In this document: one piece after another, positions 1 through 7,690 of the stretch
How positions within the stretch are numbered: the first letter of the stretch is position 1
Layout of the letters: each line of letters starts with the position of its first letter
Origin: JAVJSD01 sp040219575
Lineage (GTDB): Bacteria; Planctomycetota; Planctomycetia; Pirellulales; Pirellulaceae
Length of the DNA stretch: 64,000 nucleotides
Direction of reading: 5' to 3'
Assembly (NCBI GenBank): GCA_040219575.1
Contig: JAVJSD010000014.1
Location: 1-64,000 of the forward strand
Position numbers and translations under genes: made by a program
Notes under the pieces: generated by a model
Told to the model about the DNA's origin: nothing
Seen by the model: only the letters and a program-made list of their open reading frames with translations
The model's database searches: none

Positions 1-143
1 AGAACTGACGCCGCGCGAATTCACAACTCAAAACAAACATCCTCAAACGCCGCTCCTTCCCCTCAGCCAGCCTCACGACTGCTTGGGACAGGTGCGGCGA
101 ATAGACCTCCGTTCCGCAATGCTGTTACTTCAACAGTCTCCGT

Positions 144-371
144 AGGCGACGGCGGACCGTTCGAGGGAGGTCTCCGGCGAGAGGAGCTTCGAGCGCACCC
201 AACCGCCGGCAAAGGGTGTCGGGAAGATTCTTCTCCAAGAAGCAGTCCGCTCCGACGAAAGGTCCCACTCGTTTAACGGCAAGCCGCGCAGGCGACGGCG
301 GACCGTTCGAGGGAGGTCTCCGGCGAGAGGAGCTTCGAGCGCACCCAACCGCCGGCAAGCCGTGTCGGGAA
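144..371. repeat. Direct repeat pair of about 82 bp
   Basis: Two near-identical units, about 144-226 and 290-371, both run from AGGCGACGGCGGACCGTTCG to GTGTCGGGAA. The second unit lies inside the palindromic element at 269-473 and the first appears to be a partial copy of the same element. No gene is visible in 1-549; every open frame here is a translation of the repeats. Confidence 0.8.
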
Positions 372-473
372 ACTCCGAGGCTGAAGAAGCGAGGGCTGCG
401 TGCGCGGACTCCGCCAACCGTCAAGATCGTCGCTCGAACGGTCCGCCGTCGCCTGCGGCTTGCCGTTAAACGA
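269..473. repeat. REP-like palindromic element, copy 1
   Basis: The element begins TCGTTTAACGGCAAGCCG and ends with the reverse complement CGGCTTGCCGTTAAACGA. The next bases inward (AGGCGACGGCGGACCGTTCG and CGAACGGTCCGCCGTCGCCT) are also complementary, so the whole 205 bp could fold as a long hairpin with an internal bulge. The same ends occur around the transposase at 12.6-13.2 kb and, with a different interior, at 24.2 kb. Confidence 0.85.
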
Positions 474-549
474 TATGCGGCGGCGGTGGATGGTTTCGGC
501 TAGGATAAGGGCTCTCCCACAACGACCCGTATACCGCCGTGAGACACCG

Positions 550-1512
550 ATGAAGAAGCTTCTCTCCCTCCTGCTCGGTTTCGGACTGCTCGTCTTCGGA
601 CTGCTTGCCGAAGCTGGTTACTCCGCGGATGCCGACGACCGTCTCGTGCTGGTCGGCGCTTCGTATGGCAAGAACGTGCTCGCGATTTGCGATGCCAGCG
701 GCGAGGTGCTGTGGAAACATGAGACGGCCGGCCCGGCCAAGGGGCATGCGGGGCACCACGACGTGCACCTGCTGCCCAATGGGAACATTCTGTTTCATGA
801 TTCGTGGACGAAGATCCAGGAGATCACGCTCGGGAAAGAAGTCGTCTGGCAGTACGACAGCGCCCGCATGAACGGCAACGCAGGCAGGCAGGTCGATGTG
901 CACGCCTTCGACCGCTTAGGCAACGGCGAGACCGTCATCGTCGAGAGCACGGTCGGCCGGATCCTGCACGTCGACCGGCAGGGGAAGCTCGTCAAACAGA
1001 TCCCGCTTGGAAGAGGCGGGCGGGAGAAGACCCGCCTGATGCGGCGGCTCGACAATGGGCATTACCTCGTCTGCGCGGAGAGTCCCGGCGTGGTGACCGA
1101 GTACGATGCAAGAGGCAAGATCGTTTGGGAATACGAAATCGGCACGCGCGTGTATGGGGCGATTCGCCTCAACAGCGGCAACACGCTGATTGCTTCCGGC
1201 GGCGGAAACAGCGTGGTGGAAGTGACGCCGCAAAAGGAGGTCGTGTGGGAGATCGCCAAGATGGTTCCCGGCACGGAGATCACGCTCGGCTGGATGACGA
1301 CGCTGCAGGAGGCGCCCAACGGGAACCTGTTCGTCGGCAACTGCCACGCCGGCGAGGGGAACCCGCAGATCTTCGAAATCACCAAAGACAAGCAGGTGGT
1401 TTGGCAGTTCGACGCGTGGGATCTGGTGGGCAATGGTCTCGCCTGCTGGCAAGTCCTGGACGGCGAGCAGTCGGCGCTGGTCAGGAAGAAGCTGGCGGCT
1501 TTGAAGCCGTGA
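550..1512 (+). CDS. Secreted PQQ-like beta-propeller protein
   Basis: A 320-residue protein that starts with a Sec-type signal sequence (MKKLLSLLLGFGLLVFGLL, cleavage near residue 24). The rest is made of about six blades, each containing a short G-x-V-W-type strand (for example GEVLWKHE, KEVVWQYD, GKIVWEYEI, KQVVWQFD), as in PQQ-binding-like and arylsulfotransferase-like propellers. The ATG at 550 is chosen because it directly precedes the signal sequence; the frame stays open upstream only through repeat DNA. No catalytic residues are recognisable, so it may bind a ligand or scaffold outside the cytoplasm. It stands alone, with repeat-filled spacers on both sides. The fold is likely; the function is unknown. 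Confidence 0.85.
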   Translation: MKKLLSLLLGFGLLVFGLLAEAGYSADADDRLVLVGASYGKNVLAICDASGEVLWKHETAGPAKGHAGHHDVHLLPNGNILFHDSWTKIQEITLGKEVVWQYDSARMNGNAGRQVDVHAFDRLGNGETVIVESTVGRILHVDRQGKLVKQIPLGRGGREKTRLMRRLDNGHYLVCAESPGVVTEYDARGKIVWEYEIGTRVYGAIRLNSGNTLIASGGGNSVVEVTPQKEVVWEIAKMVPGTEITLGWMTTLQEAPNGNLFVGNCHAGEGNPQIFEITKDKQVVWQFDAWDLVGNGLACWQVLDGEQSALVRKKLAALKP

Positions 1513-1592
1513 GCCCGGAGGTTGAGCAACTCGGAATCGCCGCAGGGCCCTCGTTCGCGCGTGGGTCCGTTGGAGAAATACCCGCAGAGAGT

Positions 1593-1626
1593 CACCACGA
1601 AGGCCGCGAAGAGCACGAAGGAAGAA
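1593..1626. repeat. CACGAAGG-type dispersed repeat
   Basis: The sequence ACCACGAAGGCCGCGAAGAG followed by CACGAAGGAAG recurs at 10.43-10.56, 19.78, 20.21 and 20.29 kb in both orientations. Translated frames of it give the HEEHEG-type peptides often mis-annotated as genes. Confidence 0.8.
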
Positions 1627-1759
1627 GAAGCGATTGAGGAGTTCTTTGTCAGCGGCGGCGATGTCGGGAATTCGGCCAAAGCGTGAGCCGTCGAGAAAGA
1701 GGGCAAGCGCGTCGCGAAGTCCCGACCGGGGCGCCGGAGGATGTGCGGGCTGCCTCCTT

Positions 1760-1813
1760 CACTTCAACAATCAACAATCATCACTCGCCAATCATCAGTT
1801 GATTGTTGAAGTG
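1760..1813. repeat. Inverted repeat, CACTTCAACAATCAAC family
   Basis: CACTTCAACAATCAAC (1760-1775) is followed by its exact reverse complement GTTGATTGTTGAAGTG (1798-1813), a 16-bp perfect stem with a 22-nt loop. Related CTTCAACAATC strings are at 19.69 and 20.63 kb. Apart from this and its neighbouring repeats I see no gene in 1513-2126. Confidence 0.85.
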
Positions 1814-2010
1814 GGGGGAGCGACGATCACGGCGGTTTCACTCCGAGCGATTCATTCTATAATCGCCGCCTATTGGAGGTGCGACCGCCCGACTTGCCCT
1901 ACAGGGATTCAGCGTCCGCAGTCCCTTTCGACTGCCTCGCCGATCAACGCTGCACGGAAAGTCGCGATCGCGCGCAAGGCGGCACAACAACGCAGTAGCG
2001 GTCGAGACAG

Positions 2011-2052
2011 AAAAGGGCCATGCTACTTTAATAGTTAAAGTAGCATGTCCCC
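2011..2052. repeat. Palindrome, GGGGACATGCTACTTTAA family, left copy
   Basis: AAAAGGGCCATGCTACTTTAA faces TTAAAGTAGCATGTCCC with a 4-nt loop. It is preceded by GAGACAG, as are the copies at 3460 and the partial one near 3862. The leucine-rich-repeat gene lies between the two full copies. Confidence 0.85.
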
Positions 2053-2126
2053 TCTCCCCCCTTTTTCTCTCCCTGCCCTCCGCCGTCTTTTGGACACTTT
2101 CGATTAGCCTCACGAGCGGCGGTGAT

Positions 2127-3410
2127 ATGCCCAGCGACAGCCAGAACCTTGCGCATGACCTGGAAGAGCGAGGCTTTGTAGTTCATCGTTGGCAGGGTCG
2201 CATTGAAAGGCTTGACTGGCCTGCTGGGGAAGTGTCGACCGCGGACTTGAGGGCTACGCTGCGTTTGCCACACCTCGAATCGATGTCCTTTTCAGGTGGC
2301 GGTCTGGGCAATTCAGATCTTTCAGTGTTGAGCCAGTGCAAGACTTTGGGTGAACTCGCTTTCTCGAATATTCACCTGACAAGAAAACAGTTTGAGCAGG
2401 TTGCGCATGTCAGTTCACTAAATGCAATTGTGATTTCAGGTGCTTCGGTCGGGGATGAGGAATTGCGATTCCTCGGACGGCTTCCTCGGCTAAGTACAAT
2501 ACACGCAGACCGTACGCAGATTACAGGAAGTGGATTCGCTGATTTAGTGCACCGCGATCAACTCAGAGTGCTTTTGCTCAATGACTGTCCGGTAGATGAC
2601 GCAGGAATGAAAGAGATTGGAAAGCTATGCGGGCTCCAACGACTTAGCTTGCGAGGCACAAAGATCTCCGACCAAGGTCTTCGTGCAGCACAAGAACTTA
2701 CGTGCCTAGAGCATTTGTATCTTGGAAGCACTTCCGTAACAGATCACGGCATGAAGTATGTGAGCAAGCTTGTTCGGCTAAAGGATATTGATATTGCCGA
2801 TACGAACGTGGGAATCAACGGTTTGCTTGCGATTCGCACGCTCCCGGAGCTTGGAATACTTGGTTACCGAGGGTCTAGGGTCACAGTTCAGGATGAAGGG
2901 GCGTTCTGGATCGTCGCAGCGCACACTTGGCGCCAGCCAATGTTCGTGGACATCGCTCAAAAGGGGGCCAGTGCGAGGTATTATGGTGAAGGTGCGGAAA
3001 TGTGTTTCAATGTACTGCGCCTTGGCGCGGAACACTTGAAAGTATTGGATATGTGCGGCCAAGTAATCACATCGATAGTGCTGGACGGCGTTGAGCTAGA
3101 CGCCGACATGGCCGGCAGAGTGGCAGGCGCAGAAGGGAAGAAGTTGGCAAACATTCAGAGGGTGTGTCTGAACAATATGGCGGTGACGGCCAATACTCTT
3201 CGCCCCTTCGTTCTCCTGCCTTCATTGCAGGTGCTTGACCTCACGGGTGCGCACGTTGATGATAGCGTCTGGTCGGATGTCGCGGAACTCGGTCGTGTGA
3301 ATACGATTATCCTCAAGGATGCAATTGTTGGTTCATCGGGAAGAGTGTGGCTTGAGAAGCATAGAAGGAACTCGAATCCCGCAGGAGTTAGGTGGTCGAA
3401 CGACGAGTAA
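2127..3410 (+). CDS. Leucine-rich-repeat protein
   Basis: A 427-residue protein without signal sequence. Residues about 45-270 contain repeated units of the form L-x-x-L-x-L-x-x-T-x-(I/V)-(S/T)-D-x-G-L-x-x-(L/A), for example LQRLSLRGTKISDQGLRAAQ and LEHLYLGSTSVTDHGMKYV, the cysteine-containing/ribonuclease-inhibitor style common in planctomycetes. A second, shorter LRR-like block appears near residues 340-400. LRRs bind protein partners; no enzymatic domain is visible. The gene looks AT-richer than its neighbours by eye and is flanked on both sides by copies of the same palindrome (2011-2052 and 3460-3506), so acquisition as a cassette is possible. Target unknown. Confidence 0.8.
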   Translation: MPSDSQNLAHDLEERGFVVHRWQGRIERLDWPAGEVSTADLRATLRLPHLESMSFSGGGLGNSDLSVLSQCKTLGELAFSNIHLTRKQFEQVAHVSSLNAIVISGASVGDEELRFLGRLPRLSTIHADRTQITGSGFADLVHRDQLRVLLLNDCPVDDAGMKEIGKLCGLQRLSLRGTKISDQGLRAAQELTCLEHLYLGSTSVTDHGMKYVSKLVRLKDIDIADTNVGINGLLAIRTLPELGILGYRGSRVTVQDEGAFWIVAAHTWRQPMFVDIAQKGASARYYGEGAEMCFNVLRLGAEHLKVLDMCGQVITSIVLDGVELDADMAGRVAGAEGKKLANIQRVCLNNMAVTANTLRPFVLLPSLQVLDLTGAHVDDSVWSDVAELGRVNTIILKDAIVGSSGRVWLEKHRRNSNPAGVRWSNDE

Positions 3411-3459
3411 TTGCTAGACGGAAGAAGAGCCCCCAGACAGTAAAGGGGACATGAGACAG

Positions 3460-3506
3460 AAAAGGGGACATGCTACTTTAACTATTAAAGTAGCATGTCC
3501 CCTTTT
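3460..3506. repeat. Palindrome, GGGGACATGCTACTTTAA family, right copy
   Basis: A perfect 22-bp inverted repeat: AAAAGGGGACATGCTACTTT plus AA on the left, the reverse complement on the right, with a 3-nt loop (cta). AAAGGGGACATG also occurs once more just upstream (3442), giving a partial direct repeat. It abuts the SUKH-like remnant. Confidence 0.9.
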
Positions 3507-3507
3507 T

Positions 3508-3846
3508 CTCTGCTCGGGCTACGTCCTCAAGGAGGCCGGCGGCGTGAGCGCCATCGATTTCTATGGCGAGAAAGGGTGGCTTGGCGCCAACGCCGAGGAC
3601 TTCTTGCCCATCGCCATCCGTGACGGTCTGCTCATAGTTGGCGGCTGCGCCAACGGCGATCCCGTGGCGGTGGACGTGCGAGAACAACTCGGCGCGGCCG
3701 GGTATATCGGTCATGAGACGGTGTGGCAGGCGACGAGCGTCCGGGACGTATTTGCTGTTTTGGCCCCCGGACTCGGGGCGCTGGCCGCCGGGCTCGACGA
3801 GGACGCAATGCCCCTGGACTACTACGAAGCCATCCAGCGAGAGTGA
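3508..3846 (+). pseudogene. SMI1/KNR4 (SUKH)-like gene remnant, 5' end lost
   Basis: The open frame from the palindrome to the stop at 3846 encodes about 110 residues resembling the C-terminal part of an SMI1/KNR4 (SUKH) domain: an acidic FLPIAIRDGLLIVGG strand pair, PVAVDVREQLG, GYIGHETVWQ, a SVRDVFAVLAPGL helix and a polar C-terminus. SUKH proteins are often immunity proteins against polymorphic or contact-dependent toxins. The usual N-terminal half is missing, the frame enters from the repeat at 3460-3506, and no start codon with a ribosome site lies at a sensible place. I infer truncation by repeat insertion or deletion. Family assignment is by pattern only and moderate; the truncation is clearer than the family. 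Confidence 0.5.
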
Positions 3847-4109
3847 GTAGTAGGTCAGGCCGAGACAGAAAAGCGACACCTGCCGCCTGCGCGGCAGTTC
3901 CAGGAATCTCGTCCATTGTCGGGCCGGCGTCAAACGTCGCTGGCGCGCAGGCCAGGGCGGCCCCTTATCCTGCCCACCATCGCAACTGGAAATCCGACAA
4001 GGACCGCCCCCAAAACGAACTCGGCTTCGCTGTTCCTCATAGAATGCCGGACGGAGTCTTTCTGCCGGCCGATCAATTGTCCAACCACTTTTCCAGGGAA
4101 CGCGTCGCC

Positions 4110-4460
4110 ATGAGTGTTGATCTGATCATTTCGAATTTGTGGATGGTCCCTCACGGACTGGCCATTCTCTTCGGCCTTGTGCTGGCGCTGGTCAATTTTT
4201 CGCGCTACCCGTCGGTCTCGCTGCTGGCGGCCCTTTCGCTGGGCCTTATGTTGCTGAACATGGTCGGCGGACAACTGCTGACGGTTCTCGTCCTCCGCAG
4301 CGACTTGGAACCACATCGCATCATGCAGATCCTCTCCTTGGCTCGCTCGCTGCTGGGAGCGCTCGCGCTGGCGGGGCTGGTGATCGCCGTCTTCCTCGGC
4401 CGTCGTCCTCAACGCCATGAAGCCTACGGCGCGCCAGGCAAGCCACAAGACTGGGCATGA
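4110..4460 (+). CDS. Small three-helix membrane protein
   Basis: A 116-residue protein starting at ATG 4110 (MSVDLIISNLWMVPHGLAIL). Three hydrophobic stretches at about 10-28, 36-58 and 75-97 suggest an inner-membrane protein with a basic C-terminal tail (GRRPQRHEAYGAPGK). A GGGAA-type ribosome-binding sequence (ccaGGGAAcgcgtcgccATG) supports this start; the frame is open further upstream but encodes low-quality sequence. I do not recognise the family. It is convergent with the HEAT-repeat gene, about 90 bp away. Confidence 0.6.
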   Translation: MSVDLIISNLWMVPHGLAILFGLVLALVNFSRYPSVSLLAALSLGLMLLNMVGGQLLTVLVLRSDLEPHRIMQILSLARSLLGALALAGLVIAVFLGRRPQRHEAYGAPGKPQDWA

Positions 4461-4552
4461 TGACGCGGCCGCTGGCGGTGGTTGCATCGCGCCGGCGATT
4501 TGAGCCGCGCGAGATACGACGCGCTGCGGGTTGGTTTCAGCGACGCACGGTT

Positions 4553-6154
4553 TCAGCGACGCACTTGGATCGACACCGAGTCGAAGACCGCGTCGCCGCC
4601 GCGGCGGCCGCTGCGTTCGAGACCGATGCGGTTGTCGTCGCCGAGTTGGGCCGTCGTCGCGGTGAACGTGCGATTAAACTGCGACTTGCCGCCGGCGTCG
4701 CTCACGGTGACTTTGAACTCGGCGCCGTCGGCCGTCTTGCTCACCTTGACCAGCATCGCGTGCATCGCGCCGGTCGCCGGCGTGAAGCCCATCTCTTCGT
4801 TAGTGAACAAGGATTCATGCGTGTCGGTCGTTTCCGCGCGAAAGGCGCCGCCGCTTAGGCCGGGGTGAAACAGCACCTTCACGCGGCCGACCGAAACGCC
4901 GACGTGCCAGCCGTAGTTATTGCCTTCCTTGCCGCCCAGTTTCGCCCGCACCTCGAGGCCCTTCGGCCATTGCCCGCGGCCGATCATCCGCTGTGCCGTG
5001 ACGAACAGCCGCTGGTCTCCCTCGTCGTTGTCTCCGTCGATCAGCAGTGCGCCGTTTACGACGCTGGCCGGGCCGCCGTTGTCCGCCTCGTACTGGAAGT
5101 CTCCATATCCCTTGGCCAGCGACTTCGCGGGGCGCGAAAAGGTCTCGTGATGTGCATGGCGGCCGGCGGTCAGATCGAGCCGCCGGCGACCGAGGGGAAT
5201 CCGCAGCGCGGCGGTCGGCGCCTCCCGCTGGCTCCAGGCCCGCCAGGCCTCGGCGAGCGTGGCCTCACTGGACACCACCATCCGCTTGCCTGAGAGCATT
5301 TGCAGGAGTGCGTCGGCCTGCCAGTCGATGCCGTCGCGCTGAACCGCCGTCAATTCGACCAGCGCGGCGATGCACTCTCGGGGGCGGAGATCGGCCAACG
5401 CCCGTGCCGCGGCCAGGCGCAATACCGCTGAATCGTCTTTGAGGTACGGCGCGATCGTCGCCACGGCCTCGTCGCCGAGAGCCAGTTCCAACGCCACGAG
5501 GGCCGCCGCTTGGACCTGTTGATCCTCGTCCGCAAGGCCCTCGCGCAAGAGCGCCGCATGCGTCGCCTCGGTGCAGGCCCAGATCGCTTCGGACGCCAGG
5601 CCCCGCATATGAACATCCTCGAGCAAGGGCAACGTTCGCAGAAGCACGGGCGCCGATTCGGACTGTTCGCGCTGCTTGAGAATCTGCAGCGCCGCCAACA
5701 TCATCGCATCGCGCGCGTGCTGGTCGGACTCCAACTGCTGGAGGATCCGCTTCGACCGGAAAGCCGCCTCCAGATCCTTCGACTGGGCCATTTCCACCAG
5801 GCCGGCCCTGGCCGCCGGCCCAAGTTGCGCGAGCTTTCTGGTCGCCGCTTCGCGCTCGGCGAACTTGGCGCTGGAAAGCTGCTTGATCAACGCGTCGATC
5901 TCGCGTTGCTGGGCCGCGCTCGGTTGTTGCCGGCGCAAGAAGCCGAGGATGCTCTCCGTGTCCGCGGCGACGCCGTTTCGCCGCAGCAGCTGCAACTCTT
6001 CGTCCAGCGAGCTTTCCACTTGCTCGGCAGTCGCCGGCGCCTCGGACTGCGCAGCGTGAATCTTGTCGGCCGAACCGGAAAAGAGCATCCCCGCCACGGT
6101 TAGTGCGCAAACGACGAGAGCCGCCATCGCATTCTTGTTCAGAGGATTGGACAT
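4553..6154 (-). CDS. Secreted HEAT-repeat protein with C-terminal LamG/DUF1080-like domain
   Basis: A 533-residue protein. The signal sequence (AALVVCALTVAGMLFSG) ends near residue 35, probably at IHAAQ. Residues about 80-310 are helical HEAT-like repeats (LLRTLPLLEDVHMRGLASEA, VQAAALVALELALGDEAVA, VLRLAAARALADLRP). Residues about 320-533 form a beta-rich domain resembling LamG/DUF1080-type folds (GNNYGWHVGVSVG, NRIGLERSGRRGGDAVFDSV), probably for sugar or protein binding. Ribosome site GGGAGG just upstream of ATG 6154. It lies 40 bp downstream of the DUF1552 gene on the same strand and is likely co-transcribed with it and DUF1592. Confidence 0.8.
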   Translation of the reverse strand: MSNPLNKNAMAALVVCALTVAGMLFSGSADKIHAAQSEAPATAEQVESSLDEELQLLRRNGVAADTESILGFLRRQQPSAAQQREIDALIKQLSSAKFAEREAATRKLAQLGPAARAGLVEMAQSKDLEAAFRSKRILQQLESDQHARDAMMLAALQILKQREQSESAPVLLRTLPLLEDVHMRGLASEAIWACTEATHAALLREGLADEDQQVQAAALVALELALGDEAVATIAPYLKDDSAVLRLAAARALADLRPRECIAALVELTAVQRDGIDWQADALLQMLSGKRMVVSSEATLAEAWRAWSQREAPTAALRIPLGRRRLDLTAGRHAHHETFSRPAKSLAKGYGDFQYEADNGGPASVVNGALLIDGDNDEGDQRLFVTAQRMIGRGQWPKGLEVRAKLGGKEGNNYGWHVGVSVGRVKVLFHPGLSGGAFRAETTDTHESLFTNEEMGFTPATGAMHAMLVKVSKTADGAEFKVTVSDAGGKSQFNRTFTATTAQLGDDNRIGLERSGRRGGDAVFDSVSIQVRR

Positions 6155-6194
6155 GGTCCTCCCTGACGTGACGTTCGTCGTGCGCCACGGGGCT

Positions 6195-7616
6195 TTACGA
6201 AAACAACTCCGCCAACGGCTCTTTTTGAGGGCCTTGGGGAAGCTGCAAATCGATCTCGCCGAAGCCGTCGCGCGGGTGGCCGGCGGCGGCCAGCAGAGAA
6301 AGGTACAGGCTGCCGATCGTTCGGTTGCCGGCTTCGCCGTAGCTGGGATAGTGCAGGTAACGACCGGTCTTCAACTTGCCGCGCAGACCGCCCACCAAGA
6401 TCGTGGGGAAGTTCTGGTAGTTCGCGTGATGCTGCTGTCCGGAGTCGCTGAGCAGCAGGATCAAGGTGTTGTCGAGCATGTTGCCGTCCCCCTCCGACAC
6501 GGCGTGCAGTTTCCTGGCCAGTCCCGCGATCAGGTCCAGGTGAAACTTCCTGACCAGGTTGCGGGCTCCCACGCCGTCGGTGCCGTCCTCGAAATTGCTG
6601 TCTCGCCCTTCTTTGTAGTCGTCGGCGAGGTGGCCGATGCCGTGCAGCGACTTTTCCCCCAGGCCCAGCCCGTGGTAGTGGCTTTCGAGGTCGTCCATGT
6701 CGAACGTCACCACGCGGGTGAGGCCGGCGATCAGCGCGGCGGCGGCCAGGTCGAAATGCGCCTCCAACTGATGCGTTTCGACCGACGACGTGTACTTGTC
6801 GGTCACCGAGGGAATGTGGACGCGCACGCTGTCGTCGAGCGTGGCGAGCTTCACCTTTCGATCGCGCAGCGCTTCGAATCCCTGCAGGTAGTGATCGAGC
6901 TTCTCCTGCTCGGGCGCCGCCAACGACCGCCTTACGCGCTTGACGTCGTCGACCATGAAGTCGAGCAGGTGCTTGTCCAGCGCCGACGCCGCCTGCAATT
7001 TGTCGCTGCCGGCCAGGCTGCCGAACAACTCCTTATAGGCCAACATCGGCGAACAGTAGAACGGCAGCGCCTTGCCGCGCCCCGAAGCCGAGACGCGAGG
7101 ATGCGCGATCAACTCCGTGCCGCTGCCCATTTTGAAGCCCAGGTGATCGAAGACGCCCGGCAAGGCTTTGGCCAACGCTCCGTCGATGGTCTCCGCCGCG
7201 GGGGGCGCCCCGTTGTCCGACCGGTAGACGCCCAGCGTGCCGAAGCTCGCCCCGTGCGGATCGCTGACCGCCGCGGCCCTTCCCGACAGGCCGTTGACGA
7301 TGGTGACGTACTGTTTCAGCGGTTCGAGCGAGGCGAACGTCGGATGCAACGCGCGATCCGCCAGGGACTCGTCCTGCAGCGAAGGTTGCCGGTGCCGCGG
7401 CTGGCCGTTGGCTTCGAGTCCCGCGGGGGCGATGCCCCAGGGACGCAAACCGTTCGCCCGCACCACGAACACGAATCGAAGGGGAAGCTTGTCGGCGTCG
7501 CCGTCGGCGTGCGCCTGGAGTTGGGGCAGCAGCGGGGCGAGCAGTCCGCTGCCCGCGCCGAGAGCGACGCCCTTAGCTGCGCCCTTGAGCAGGTCTCTTC
7601 GATTCAGGTTTCGCAT
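6195..7616 (-). CDS. DUF1552 domain-containing exported protein
   Basis: About 473 residues. The N-terminus MRNLNRRDLLKGAAKGVALG is a twin-arginine (Tat) signal, so it is probably exported folded. The body matches the planctomycete DUF1552 family: an alkaline-phosphatase/sulfatase-like fold with NGLRPWGIAP near the start, GLSGRAAAVSDPHGASFGT, TFDMDDLESHYHGLG and LLLSDSGQQHHANYQNFPTI. An upstream in-frame ATG at 7634 would add six residues ahead of the Tat motif; 7616 gives the better signal. The function is not established; genes of this type are commonly paired with DUF1592, as here. Confidence 0.85.
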   Translation of the reverse strand: MRNLNRRDLLKGAAKGVALGAGSGLLAPLLPQLQAHADGDADKLPLRFVFVVRANGLRPWGIAPAGLEANGQPRHRQPSLQDESLADRALHPTFASLEPLKQYVTIVNGLSGRAAAVSDPHGASFGTLGVYRSDNGAPPAAETIDGALAKALPGVFDHLGFKMGSGTELIAHPRVSASGRGKALPFYCSPMLAYKELFGSLAGSDKLQAASALDKHLLDFMVDDVKRVRRSLAAPEQEKLDHYLQGFEALRDRKVKLATLDDSVRVHIPSVTDKYTSSVETHQLEAHFDLAAAALIAGLTRVVTFDMDDLESHYHGLGLGEKSLHGIGHLADDYKEGRDSNFEDGTDGVGARNLVRKFHLDLIAGLARKLHAVSEGDGNMLDNTLILLLSDSGQQHHANYQNFPTILVGGLRGKLKTGRYLHYPSYGEAGNRTIGSLYLSLLAAAGHPRDGFGEIDLQLPQGPQKEPLAELFS

Positions 7617-7690
7617 GGCGCTTTCTCTTCCCATTGGGAATCGCTTCCGATCATTCGGCCGGGCGGGACGACGCCCCGGGCGGAAGTTTT

